A stretch of 26,006 bases of DNA from an uncultured bacterium (GTDB lineage: Bacteria; Bacillota; Clostridia; Lachnospirales; Lachnospiraceae), in assembly GCA_937916345.1 (NCBI GenBank), contig CALFUE010000164.1:1-26006 (forward strand), given 5' to 3'. Below the pieces are notes generated by a model, which did no database searches, was not told the DNA's origin, and saw only the letters and a list, made by a program, of their open reading frames with translations. Within the stretch, counting starts at the first letter, position 1, and every line of letters starts with the position of its first letter. A program made the translations under genes and the position numbers. Shown here in pieces: positions 20,263-26,006 of this stretch.

Positions 20263-20742
20263 TTAGTCCCCCTCGCTTTCTGTGGTTTCCATTTCCTCTG
20301 CTTCCGTGGGTTCTGCTTCCTCGAATCCGTCCGAATCATCTTCAAGGCTCTTTGCGTATTCCTCTAAAGGCGTAGGCGGTTCGGATCCATAAATATCTTC
20401 CATGATCCTGCGGCTCTGCGCCGCCAGCCTGATCGCCGCTACTGCGGTATCAATCGCCGCATTGTAAAGGCTTCCGCAGATGTTTGTAAAATCTCCGTCG
20501 CCGTTCGGAAGAAGGGAAAGCATCGACTTCATCTCTACCCCGACCGCCTTGTCTGATCTCTGAAGGCTGGAATAATATTCTGCTGCTATTCCGTAGCCCT
20601 CGTGCCTGTTTCTGACCGTGCTGGGGTGCTCGTTCTGCACGAACTGCCCCAGCGCAAATCTTGCTACTTCCTGAATGTTGTCTTTCAGAGCCCTGTCGCT
20701 TTCCAGCGTCATATCAAGCTCCATCTGCTCGTAGTCTCTCAT
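20263..20742 (-). CDS. Hypothetical phage protein with acidic tail (159 aa)
   Basis: TAAGGAGG precedes the ATG at 20742, which overlaps the previous stop as ATGA. The N terminus (MRDYEQMELDMTLESDRALKD) and residues 25-110 are helical (VARFALGQFVQNEHPS, YGIAAEYYSSLQRSDKAVGVEMKSMLSLL, SLYNAAIDTAVAAIRLAAQSRRI). The last 40 residues are strongly acidic. Helical proteins of this size next to the zinc-finger phage protein are common in such modules. Function is unknown; no motif points to catalysis. Confidence 0.7.
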   Translation of the reverse strand: MRDYEQMELDMTLESDRALKDNIQEVARFALGQFVQNEHPSTVRNRHEGYGIAAEYYSSLQRSDKAVGVEMKSMLSLLPNGDGDFTNICGSLYNAAIDTAVAAIRLAAQSRRIMEDIYGSEPPTPLEEYAKSLEDDSDGFEEAEPTEAEEMETTESEGD

Positions 20743-21227
20743 GCTTCGTCCTCCTTAATGTCTGCGGCGGTCTTTCCGACCATGAAGTGTGTAATAAAAT
20801 ACTCTTTCTTTCCGACAAGCTCATCCAGCTCCCGCTGCTTTTTCTCAATCTCCCGGTCGAACTTCTGAAGGATGCTCTGCTCGGAAACCTTAAGCTCGTT
20901 CTTGTCGCAATAAACCAGATCCCAGCCGGTCGTATGCTCGTTGTAGTATAAAAACTGAATCGTCGGCAAGGATCCCCAGCCGCCTTCCTCGAAGTAGGCG
21001 ACTACCATTGTCGGCAAGTCCTGAAAGTTTGCGAAATCAACGATCATGCCCGGGTAAATCTTATCTTCCTTATCGCTGTAAGAAGATGTCGGATCGCCTT
21101 TCTTAAGGAGCTTTACATCGTCCCCGACCTTGAAAGTGTCAATCCGTCTTGCGCTGCGGAGGTCAATCTCCATCTTTACGCCGTTGATCTCAACCGTTCT
21201 CATAAACTCCATGTTATTCTCGCTCAT
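20739..21227 (-). CDS. Hypothetical phage protein (162 aa)
   Basis: AGGGAGGAATAAGGAT precedes the ATG at 21227. The first 110 residues look beta-rich: MRTVEINGVKMEIDLRSARRI, then FKVGDDVKLLKKGD, KIYPGMIVDFANFQDLPTMVVAYFEEG and WDLVYCDKNELKV. This suggests an SH3- or PUA-like barrel with a VGDDV turn. A coiled-coil helix (FDREIEKKQRELDELVGKK) and a short tail follow. I recognise no family; a nucleic-acid or protein adaptor is possible. Confidence 0.7.
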   Translation of the reverse strand: MSENNMEFMRTVEINGVKMEIDLRSARRIDTFKVGDDVKLLKKGDPTSSYSDKEDKIYPGMIVDFANFQDLPTMVVAYFEEGGWGSLPTIQFLYYNEHTTGWDLVYCDKNELKVSEQSILQKFDREIEKKQRELDELVGKKEYFITHFMVGKTAADIKEDEA

Positions 21228-21231
21228 ATCC

Positions 21232-21690
21232 TTATTCCTCCCTGTTTGCTTTTGCTCTGTCGAGCGCCTTTGTGTTCGCTTTTCTCCGAGACAGTCCTAA
21301 CTTCTCGTAAATGGAAAGTGCCTCGGAAAGTTCCTCGGGAAGCTCCCCGGCTTCCTCAACAATGCCCTTGCAGGTGCTGTTAAGGGTTCTTGGATCTACC
21401 CTCTCAACGATGATGTCTCCGAGTCCCTGTTCTCTTAATACCTCGAAGAAATCAATTCCCTTCTCCTGCAGCTTGTCCTCGCCCAGCTTGGAATACATCG
21501 TTTCCTGCTTTAAGCTGAAATTGTAGCCGTCTACAATCTGGCTGGGCTTTTCCTCGTCGATCATCATCTGGCAGATCTCCTGCTCCAGCTCGTCCTTTGC
21601 TGCGTTGTTTACCTTGGTCTGCTCTGCGAGCTCGTCCTTTCTTTCAAGGATCTTCTGATACTCGCGGAGCTTGTCGTCTAATACCGCCAT
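21232..21690 (-). CDS. Hypothetical phage protein with coiled-coil N-terminus (152 aa)
   Basis: AAAGGAG stands seven bases before the ATG. Residues 1-50 form a coiled coil (LDDKLREYQKILERKDELAEQTKVNN, then LEQEICQMMIDEEKPSQIV). Then comes GYNFSLKQETMYSKLGEDKLQEKGIDFFEVLREQGLGDIIVERVDPRTLNS, a small alpha/beta region, and a basic C terminus (LSRRKANTKALDRAKANREE). Proteins with this sequence pattern sit beside exonuclease and recombination genes in several Firmicutes phages. Function is not known. Confidence 0.7.
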   Translation of the reverse strand: MAVLDDKLREYQKILERKDELAEQTKVNNAAKDELEQEICQMMIDEEKPSQIVDGYNFSLKQETMYSKLGEDKLQEKGIDFFEVLREQGLGDIIVERVDPRTLNSTCKGIVEEAGELPEELSEALSIYEKLGLSRRKANTKALDRAKANREE

Positions 21691-21692
21691 CG

Positions 21693-22424
21693 TTATCTCC
21701 TTTCCTTTGCTATAATGGCCGGGAGCGTCTGCTCCGGCGCTGTCATGCTGTTGTTGAATCCTTGGTTATGGTAAATAACCTTCTTCAAAGTGGATCCGCT
21801 GATCCCGTACTTCGGGTTGACTCCGAAAATGTTTATGTATTTTTCGAGGTCGTCCCGTTCTTCCTGCATCGCCTTTGTTACCTCGAACAATGCGAGACAG
21901 TCGTCAATCGCCCTGTGGCTGTTTACGACTTTTCCGCTCAGGTGGTACTCGGCTATCGCTGATTCCAGTTTGTGAGGGTATCTCCTGCGGTCTTTGTAGA
22001 CTGTCAGCGTGTCGAGGTAGTCGCACTCGTTCAGGAGTATCATCCATCCCTTACCCTTCTCTCTGTTTCGGTAGATTGAGTATGCTAAAAATTGAAGGTC
22101 AAACTGGGCATTGTGTGCTACCAGGAGCGTGTCTCCTTCGCCGCATTGCATCAGATCTACGAACTTCTTTAGTGCCTCGTACTCCTCTATTCCCTCTGAT
22201 GCAAGCGTCAGGTCGAGGATTCCTGTCAGTTCTGTGATCTTCGGCGGCAGTTCGTTCATCTTGAACAGATGAATGAATTCGTCCATCTCCTGCGTTTTGC
22301 CGTCCTTGTCGATGGCTATTGCTGCCAGTTCGATGATCTGGTCTACCTTCTCCGGTTCGAAGCCTGTTGTCTCCGTGTCGAAGAAGAGTAAGCGGTCATA
22401 CTTTTGAAACAGTTTTTCAAACAT
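21693..22424 (-). CDS. DEDDh-type 3'-5' exonuclease (DnaQ-like)
   Basis: This 243-aa protein is a 3'-5' exonuclease of the DnaQ/PolC-proofreading type. The catalytic residues are all present: FDTETT (Asp16, Glu18), LVAHNAQFD (Asp109), and SHRAIDD with the DEDDh His170 and Asp175. It has the usual TGILD motif (68-71), and the C terminus (residues 190-243, YINIFGVNPKYGISGSTLKKV) extends beyond the minimal domain. No polymerase is fused, so it acts alone or in trans in phage DNA repair or proofreading. AAAGGAG precedes the ATG, and the gene ends 3 bp before the next. Confidence 0.93.
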   Translation of the reverse strand: MFEKLFQKYDRLLFFDTETTGFEPEKVDQIIELAAIAIDKDGKTQEMDEFIHLFKMNELPPKITELTGILDLTLASEGIEEYEALKKFVDLMQCGEGDTLLVAHNAQFDLQFLAYSIYRNREKGKGWMILLNECDYLDTLTVYKDRRRYPHKLESAIAEYHLSGKVVNSHRAIDDCLALFEVTKAMQEERDDLEKYINIFGVNPKYGISGSTLKKVIYHNQGFNNSMTAPEQTLPAIIAKERR

Positions 22425-22470
22425 TCCGTTTCTCCTTTCGTTTTAGGGTTGTGATTTTCGGGTTGCTATC

Positions 22471-22497
22471 GTGAAGCGGATTGAATCCGCATATCAC
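22471..22497 (-). other. Hairpin across the end of the coiled-coil gene
   Basis: GCGGAT and ATCCGC (22476-22490) pair around a 3-nt loop and are flanked by GTGA/TCAC (22471-22474 and 22494-22497), giving a longer interrupted stem that covers the stop codon at 22494. There is no T-tract, so it may be an RNA-stability or processing hairpin between this gene and the exonuclease gene. Confidence 0.45.
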
Positions 22498-23012
22498 TCT
22501 TTCGCTTTTACAAATTCGTTGTACTGCTTCTCGATCAGTCGCTCGTACTCTTCGCCTCGTTCAACTTCAGCTTTTCTGAAATCCTCAAACTCTTTAATCT
22601 TTGCCCGGGACTTCTCAATCTCACTCTCCCAGATGTCGGCTATGTGGACATATGCCTCATTTAATGCTTCTGTCACTTCATCCTTGTAGAAGCCGGCATC
22701 ATCTTTCTTGTGCCGGACTTCCTCTCTCTCATCCCATAACTCTTCGAGCCTGTCCCTTTCGGATTCTGTGATTGCGTCATAGCCATAATCGTCCTGAATT
22801 TCTTCTTTCTTGTTGTAGATGTTCAAGCACTTATATCTGGGAGAATTGAGGAGTGCATCCTTTTCCATTGCCGCCTTTTTACTCCTTGCTCTGGTCTTTT
22901 CCTTGACGTATCGAGCCTGAGCGTCACTTATAAGGGCGCAGGCTTTATTCCTTGTCTTTATCAGCTTCTCTGCGTTCTTCTGTTCTTTTTCGTATTCCTT
23001 GACCGATACCAC
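22494..23012 (-). CDS. Hypothetical coiled-coil phage protein (172 aa)
   Basis: GTG at 23012 follows AAAGGAGAG with normal spacing and is the best start. Nearly the whole protein is charged and helical: YEKEQKNAEKLIKTRNKAC, KEKTRARSKKAAMEKDALL, a YGYDAITESERDRLEELWDE region, and IEKSRAKIKEFEDFRK toward the end. Two long coiled coils with a turn near residue 60 are likely. There is no catalytic motif. A structural or scaffold role near replication proteins is possible. Confidence 0.68.
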   Translation of the reverse strand: MVSVKEYEKEQKNAEKLIKTRNKACALISDAQARYVKEKTRARSKKAAMEKDALLNSPRYKCLNIYNKKEEIQDDYGYDAITESERDRLEELWDEREEVRHKKDDAGFYKDEVTEALNEAYVHIADIWESEIEKSRAKIKEFEDFRKAEVERGEEYERLIEKQYNEFVKAKE

Positions 23013-23016
23013 GCAT

Positions 23017-23412
23017 TCACTCTCCTTTCATTAGGTCGTTAAACTGATCTTCTAAATCTTTTCCGTTCAGATTGTCGTAACAGTCCGGGCAGATGAAGGG
23101 ATCTAAACTAAAAGGTTCAATTCTGCTGAGTTCGGATATATCTTCATCTGTGTAAATCTCTCCGCATTTTGCGCAAACCTTAGTTCCATATGCATGGACA
23201 TCCGCCCAGGCTATTACTTCAAAATTTGCACTCCGTTCATCAAATTCTTCTCCGAGATACCATCCGAATTCATCATAGGTTGCAAGGTATAAAGCGTGGT
23301 CATAATGAATGTTGCCGCCGTGGCTCTGCCCTAAAATCATCACAAGAACCGATTCGTCTTCTCTTGGGAGTTTTTCTTCCGGCGAATACCATATGATCTT
23401 TTGCTCTTTCAA
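23017..23412 (-). CDS. DUF551-like protein with C-terminal zinc finger (131 aa)
   Basis: The likely start is TTG at 23412, in a TTGA overlap with the previous stop and downstream of GGGAGGT. Residues 1-75 read IIWYSPEEKLPREDESVLVMI...ALYLATYDEFGWYLG...FEVIAWADV, the pattern of DUF551 proteins common in phages (an N-terminal W-x-S-x-x-x-x-LP and a C-terminal V-x-x-W). A CAKCGEIY ... FICPDCYDN segment follows, a probable zinc ribbon, and then an acidic end. Function is unknown. Confidence 0.72.
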   Translation of the reverse strand: MKEQKIIWYSPEEKLPREDESVLVMILGQSHGGNIHYDHALYLATYDEFGWYLGEEFDERSANFEVIAWADVHAYGTKVCAKCGEIYTDEDISELSRIEPFSLDPFICPDCYDNLNGKDLEDQFNDLMKGE

Positions 23413-23609
23413 TCTTCCCTCACCTCCCAATCGATCTCCTTCTCGATCTCTTCATCCGCCTTCTCTAGTTCAAGCTCTGCGATCTCATCCACAAGCTCCG
23501 TCATTCTTTCGGTCATCGCCTCGTAGGCATCCTCGTAGGACTCGAAGCCTGTCTCTTCGTCTCCATCCTTCAAGTGTTCGGGATGGCTGATCTTGTAATA
23601 CCAACTCAT
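23409..23609 (-). CDS. Hypothetical small acidic phage protein (66 aa)
   Basis: AGGAGG eight bases before the ATG at 23609 decides the start over an extended frame that lies inside the methyltransferase gene. The product starts MSWYYKISHPEHLKDG, then FESYEDAYEAMTERMTELVDEIAELELEKADEEIEKEIDW. A short strand precedes a single long acidic helix, probably a coiled-coil dimer. The start overlaps the methyltransferase stop as ATGA. No family is recognised. Confidence 0.68.
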   Translation of the reverse strand: MSWYYKISHPEHLKDGDEETGFESYEDAYEAMTERMTELVDEIAELELEKADEEIEKEIDWEVRED

Positions 23610-24313
23610 TTCTTTTTCCTCCTTTTGGGTTGTGATTTTGTTATGTTTGTTTCCCATCCGAGCCTCTGTCCGCACCAGTGGCAGTGTTCATTCCCGAAGG
23701 ATATAAACTTCTGGCAGTTCGGACATTGCCATGTTCCCATGCCTCTTTCGATGTATACTTCGTTCCCCCAACAGTCCCAGCCTTTTCTCTCGTTCCGGGC
23801 GAAAAGTTCAAGTTTCTTTGCGTCCGGAAACATACTCTCGATCATCTCGTAGGCACACTCGGGTTTCTGGCTGTGCTTTCTGCTCGGCTCCCTCATAACT
23901 GTCGGGAAGGCTCCGCGCCTGTCCTTGTCCGGCATAAGAATCTGTCCGGGCTTAAAAAACCAGATCAGGTATTCGTGGGAAAATCGAACCGTATAGGCTG
24001 CGGCAGGTCCGTTTATCTTGTCCCAGATCAGCCTTGCGTGTACCTTGTAACCCAGCATCTCCATCATGCGCTCCGTCTCCGGAAGGTACTTGTCAATCGT
24101 CCACATGAATATGTTGTGCTTCTCGGCGAGGATCCTCTCTGAAATCCTGCGGTGCAAGTCCATAATCTCCGGCACACTCATGGTCTGGTATGGAACGGAG
24201 GTTCCGGAGCTGTTCGGTCTGGCGTTCTTCTTGCCGCCTCTGCCCTGCTGCCATGGCGGATCCGTGTAAAGAATGTCGTAACGCTGATCTGTGGTCTCCC
24301 AATCAATTTTCAT
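23606..24313 (-). CDS. MT-A70-family DNA N6-adenine methyltransferase
   Basis: This 235-aa protein would methylate adenine N6 in DNA. The catalytic DPPW is at residues 18-21, after the short N-terminal strand YDILYT. TMSVPEIMDL, MWTIDKYLPE and VRFSHEYLIWFFK match MT-A70 family helices and strands, and RKHSQKPECAYEMIESMF with KKLELFARNERKGWDCWGNE is the usual C-terminal block. A zinc ribbon (CPNC at about 195, CHWCG at about 210) is added at the end. No endonuclease is nearby, so it is probably an orphan phage methyltransferase that modifies phage DNA or alters host regulation. GGAGG precedes the ATG, and the gene overlaps the helicase end by 11 nt. Confidence 0.92.
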   Translation of the reverse strand: MKIDWETTDQRYDILYTDPPWQQGRGGKKNARPNSSGTSVPYQTMSVPEIMDLHRRISERILAEKHNIFMWTIDKYLPETERMMEMLGYKVHARLIWDKINGPAAAYTVRFSHEYLIWFFKPGQILMPDKDRRGAFPTVMREPSRKHSQKPECAYEMIESMFPDAKKLELFARNERKGWDCWGNEVYIERGMGTWQCPNCQKFISFGNEHCHWCGQRLGWETNITKSQPKRRKKK

Positions 24314-25670
24314 TGAATAATCGCCTCCAGTCGTCTACTACGGTATTTGCTAAATCTTCCTTGCGCTCGAGTGCCTTGTATATGTCTGAATCAATGGTGT
24401 GCTCAACTACTAAATGGATGTAGGTGCAAGTGTTCCGCTGCCCTATACGGTGAATCCGGGCGAGGCTCTGACTGTATGCTGCGTAATTGAAGTTCGCCGA
24501 ATAATAAACACAAGTGTCTGCTGCCGTTAAGGTTATCCCCAGCCCTGCTGTGTCTATCTGCGCAAGGAATATCATCGTTTTCGGGTTCTTCTGGAAGTCG
24601 TCAACAATCGGGCCTCTGTCCTCGATCTTGATGTCTCCGTATATGGCCTGCATCCCGATCTTCTTTTTCTGAATGAGCTTTGTTATCAGGTCTATCTCCG
24701 GCCTGAATCTGCAGAATATAACCAGCTTCTTTCCCTCGCCGGACACATAGTCGTCTATGATGTCCTCTAAAGCAAGGAGCTTCCCGTCGAATACAAACTC
24801 TGGCTTCAGTCCGTCGTCCGGCTGAATAAAGCCGCCTGTGAACTGCTGCAGGCGAAGTAGCTTTGTAAGTACCGTCGGAGCTGTTACCTGCCCGCCGTTC
24901 TCCAACTCTGCGAAGGAATCTCTCTTGATCTTCTGGTATAGGTTTTTGTACTTTCCCTCCAGCGGAATGTTCCTTGTAAGGAATGTTTGTTCCGGCAGGT
25001 CAAGAGCCTCCTCTTTGGTTACTCGGTACGCTATCGAATACTCTTTCTTGATCAGGCTGTCGAGGTCTCTATAACCTATGATCTGCTTCTGGTTAAAGCC
25101 GCCCATGATGGCGTAGCGTCCTCTGAAAGCGTAATAATTCATGCCGAAGACCGTAGGGTCTAAAAATCTGTACTGGCTGAAAATATCAATAGCGTTGTTC
25201 TGCACCGGCGTTCCTGAAAGAATGAGCTTATACTTGGCTATGTCTCCGAGCTGGTGCATGGCTTTGCTCTGCTGCGCATCGTGAGTCTTTATTCGCTGGC
25301 TCTCGTCTGCTATGATCAGATCCGGCTCCCATTCCTTTAAGGCTTCAAACAAGCCCTCTCGCCATGTGCTTTCGTAGTTTATGACCGCTACTTTCAAGCC
25401 CTTAAGCGGATAATGCTTTACCGCTTCAAGCTCCCGGAGGCGGTGATCCTTTGTTCCGGTAAGCACACCGACCTTGCATCTGAAATTTGCATACTCGGCT
25501 ATGTCTTTCGGCCATACCGGGCACACCGAGGTCGGGGCTACTATCAATACTTTCTCAATGGCTCCCATCTGGTACATGGCTCCCATGGTGGCTATTGAGG
25601 TCAGGGTTTTCCCGGTTCCCATCTCGAAAAGAAATCCGAACCCTTTATTTATTAGCTGCTTCTTTTGCAT
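24303..25670 (-). CDS. SNF2-family DNA helicase/translocase
   Basis: This is a superfamily 2 SNF2-type ATPase. With the start at 25670 (GGAGGAG upstream) it is 455 aa. It shows Walker A MGTGKT (17-22), ADESQ (121-125, the DExQ-like motif II) and LSGTPVQNN (151-159). The second RecA domain has LVIFCRFRPEID, ITLTAADTCVYY and QSLARIHRIGQR (motif VI with the arginine fingers). Phage SNF2 proteins act in replication or recombination. The Walker A motif lies only 17 residues from the start, so the usual Q-motif region upstream is absent. An in-frame extension to 25724 adds no Q-motif either. The start overlaps the upstream gene by 26 nt. Confidence 0.92.
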   Translation of the reverse strand: MQKKQLINKGFGFLFEMGTGKTLTSIATMGAMYQMGAIEKVLIVAPTSVCPVWPKDIAEYANFRCKVGVLTGTKDHRLRELEAVKHYPLKGLKVAVINYESTWREGLFEALKEWEPDLIIADESQRIKTHDAQQSKAMHQLGDIAKYKLILSGTPVQNNAIDIFSQYRFLDPTVFGMNYYAFRGRYAIMGGFNQKQIIGYRDLDSLIKKEYSIAYRVTKEEALDLPEQTFLTRNIPLEGKYKNLYQKIKRDSFAELENGGQVTAPTVLTKLLRLQQFTGGFIQPDDGLKPEFVFDGKLLALEDIIDDYVSGEGKKLVIFCRFRPEIDLITKLIQKKKIGMQAIYGDIKIEDRGPIVDDFQKNPKTMIFLAQIDTAGLGITLTAADTCVYYSANFNYAAYSQSLARIHRIGQRNTCTYIHLVVEHTIDSDIYKALERKEDLANTVVDDWRRLFNEN

Positions 25671-25929
25671 TGATCTCCTCCAACTTGTCAAGCTCTCCCG
25701 AAAGAACAAGGGCGGTAGCCTCAATAACTATCCTGAATAGTTCCATGTCCAGCGTCTCCCATGAAATATGGGTAGCCTTTGCGTGTCCGGGCTGTCCTGC
25801 GGTCTTTTGCGTGGTCATTTGAATCAATCTGTAAACTGCATCTTTAAGCTCCGGTATGTTCGCTTTCTGCCCGCCGTCCTTTAGGAAGTGCCACATTGTA
25901 TCTTTAATTCCGTTTGCCGGATTCTCCAT
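25645..25929 (-). CDS. Hypothetical phage protein (94 aa)
   Basis: GGAGGGA four bases before the ATG at 25929 decides the start; the frame is open upstream to 25953. The product reads MENPANGIKDTMWHFLKDG, then NIPELKDAVYRLIQMT, a polar TTQKTAGQPGHAKATHISW segment and a helix MELFRIVIEATALVLSGELDKLEEI. It is helical and soluble with no recognised motif. It is the first gene of the minus-strand module in view, and its last codons lie inside the helicase gene, so the two are co-translated. The promoter must lie beyond the right edge. Confidence 0.65.
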   Translation of the reverse strand: MENPANGIKDTMWHFLKDGGQKANIPELKDAVYRLIQMTTQKTAGQPGHAKATHISWETLDMELFRIVIEATALVLSGELDKLEEINAKEAANK

Positions 25930-26006
25930 ACTCTCCCTCCGATCTCGCCTCACTATCGTTCGGCGTTCTGTGAATCAGTTACCGGTGTACGGTGTTTCTT
26001 GAAATA

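Noticed and set aside
7720..26006. Prophage integrated into the DUF2764 gene of a Bacteroidales host
   Set aside because: No integrase, attachment repeat or tRNA is at the joint, the amidoligase is cut in half as well, and the two sides use different expression signals. A misjoin explains all of this more simply.

Overview
This window joins two unrelated genomes. Bases 1 to about 7,720 look like a Bacteroidales chromosome, probably Prevotella-like. Genes there lack Shine-Dalgarno sites and are preceded by the Bacteroidetes promoter type (TTTG, 19-20 bp, TAnnTTTG). The gene content also fits: dapL, glmS, and the V-type ATPase subunit E followed by a DUF2764 gene. From about 7,720 to the right edge the DNA is that of a Firmicutes (Clostridia-type) phage or related mobile element. 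Genes are small and tightly overlapping, nearly all have AGGAGG-type ribosome sites, and promoters are classical TTGACA/TATAAT. The switch happens inside one open reading frame (6935..8194), whose N-terminal two thirds is DUF2764 and whose C-terminal third is a phage/plasmid-type amidoligase. No integrase or attachment site is visible, so a metagenomic assembly misjoin is the simplest reading.

Left part: the tail of an M13-family metallopeptidase (1..55) is followed by a type II restriction-modification pair, a cytosine-5 methyltransferase and a BsuBI/PstI-family endonuclease. A second, truncated M13 tail then follows whose last 55 bp are identical to bases 1..55. This arrangement resembles R-M insertion with long target duplication. 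Next come convergent dapL (minus), divergent glmS (plus), and the start of a V-ATPase operon.

Middle part (7.7-11.7 kb, plus strand): the amidoligase remnant is followed by a series of small mobile-element proteins (two with domains resembling those of large polyvalent proteins), a gamma-glutamylcyclotransferase-like protein, and two tandem XRE regulators. Two promoters here carry the same operator, TACGG-N6-CCGTA, and the second drives the XRE pair, so these genes are probably co-regulated. Two spacers hold 47-nt structures resembling the acceptor and T arms of a tRNA. A bidirectional terminator (11706-11735) closes the block.

Right part (11.8-25.9 kb, minus strand): this is a long phage early/replication module read from right to left. 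It holds a SNF2 helicase, an MT-A70 methyltransferase, DUF551-like and coiled-coil proteins, a DEDDh exonuclease, several conserved phage proteins, a zinc-finger phage protein, a DUF7768-like protein and a 923-aa CHC2/TOPRIM/DUF927 primase-helicase. Then come an iteron-rich 300-bp candidate origin, a VRR-NUC protein with an altered active site, a DUF3850 protein, small membrane and cysteine-rich proteins, and near the distal end an ArpU/DUF1492-type late regulator. No structural, packaging or integration genes are inside the window.
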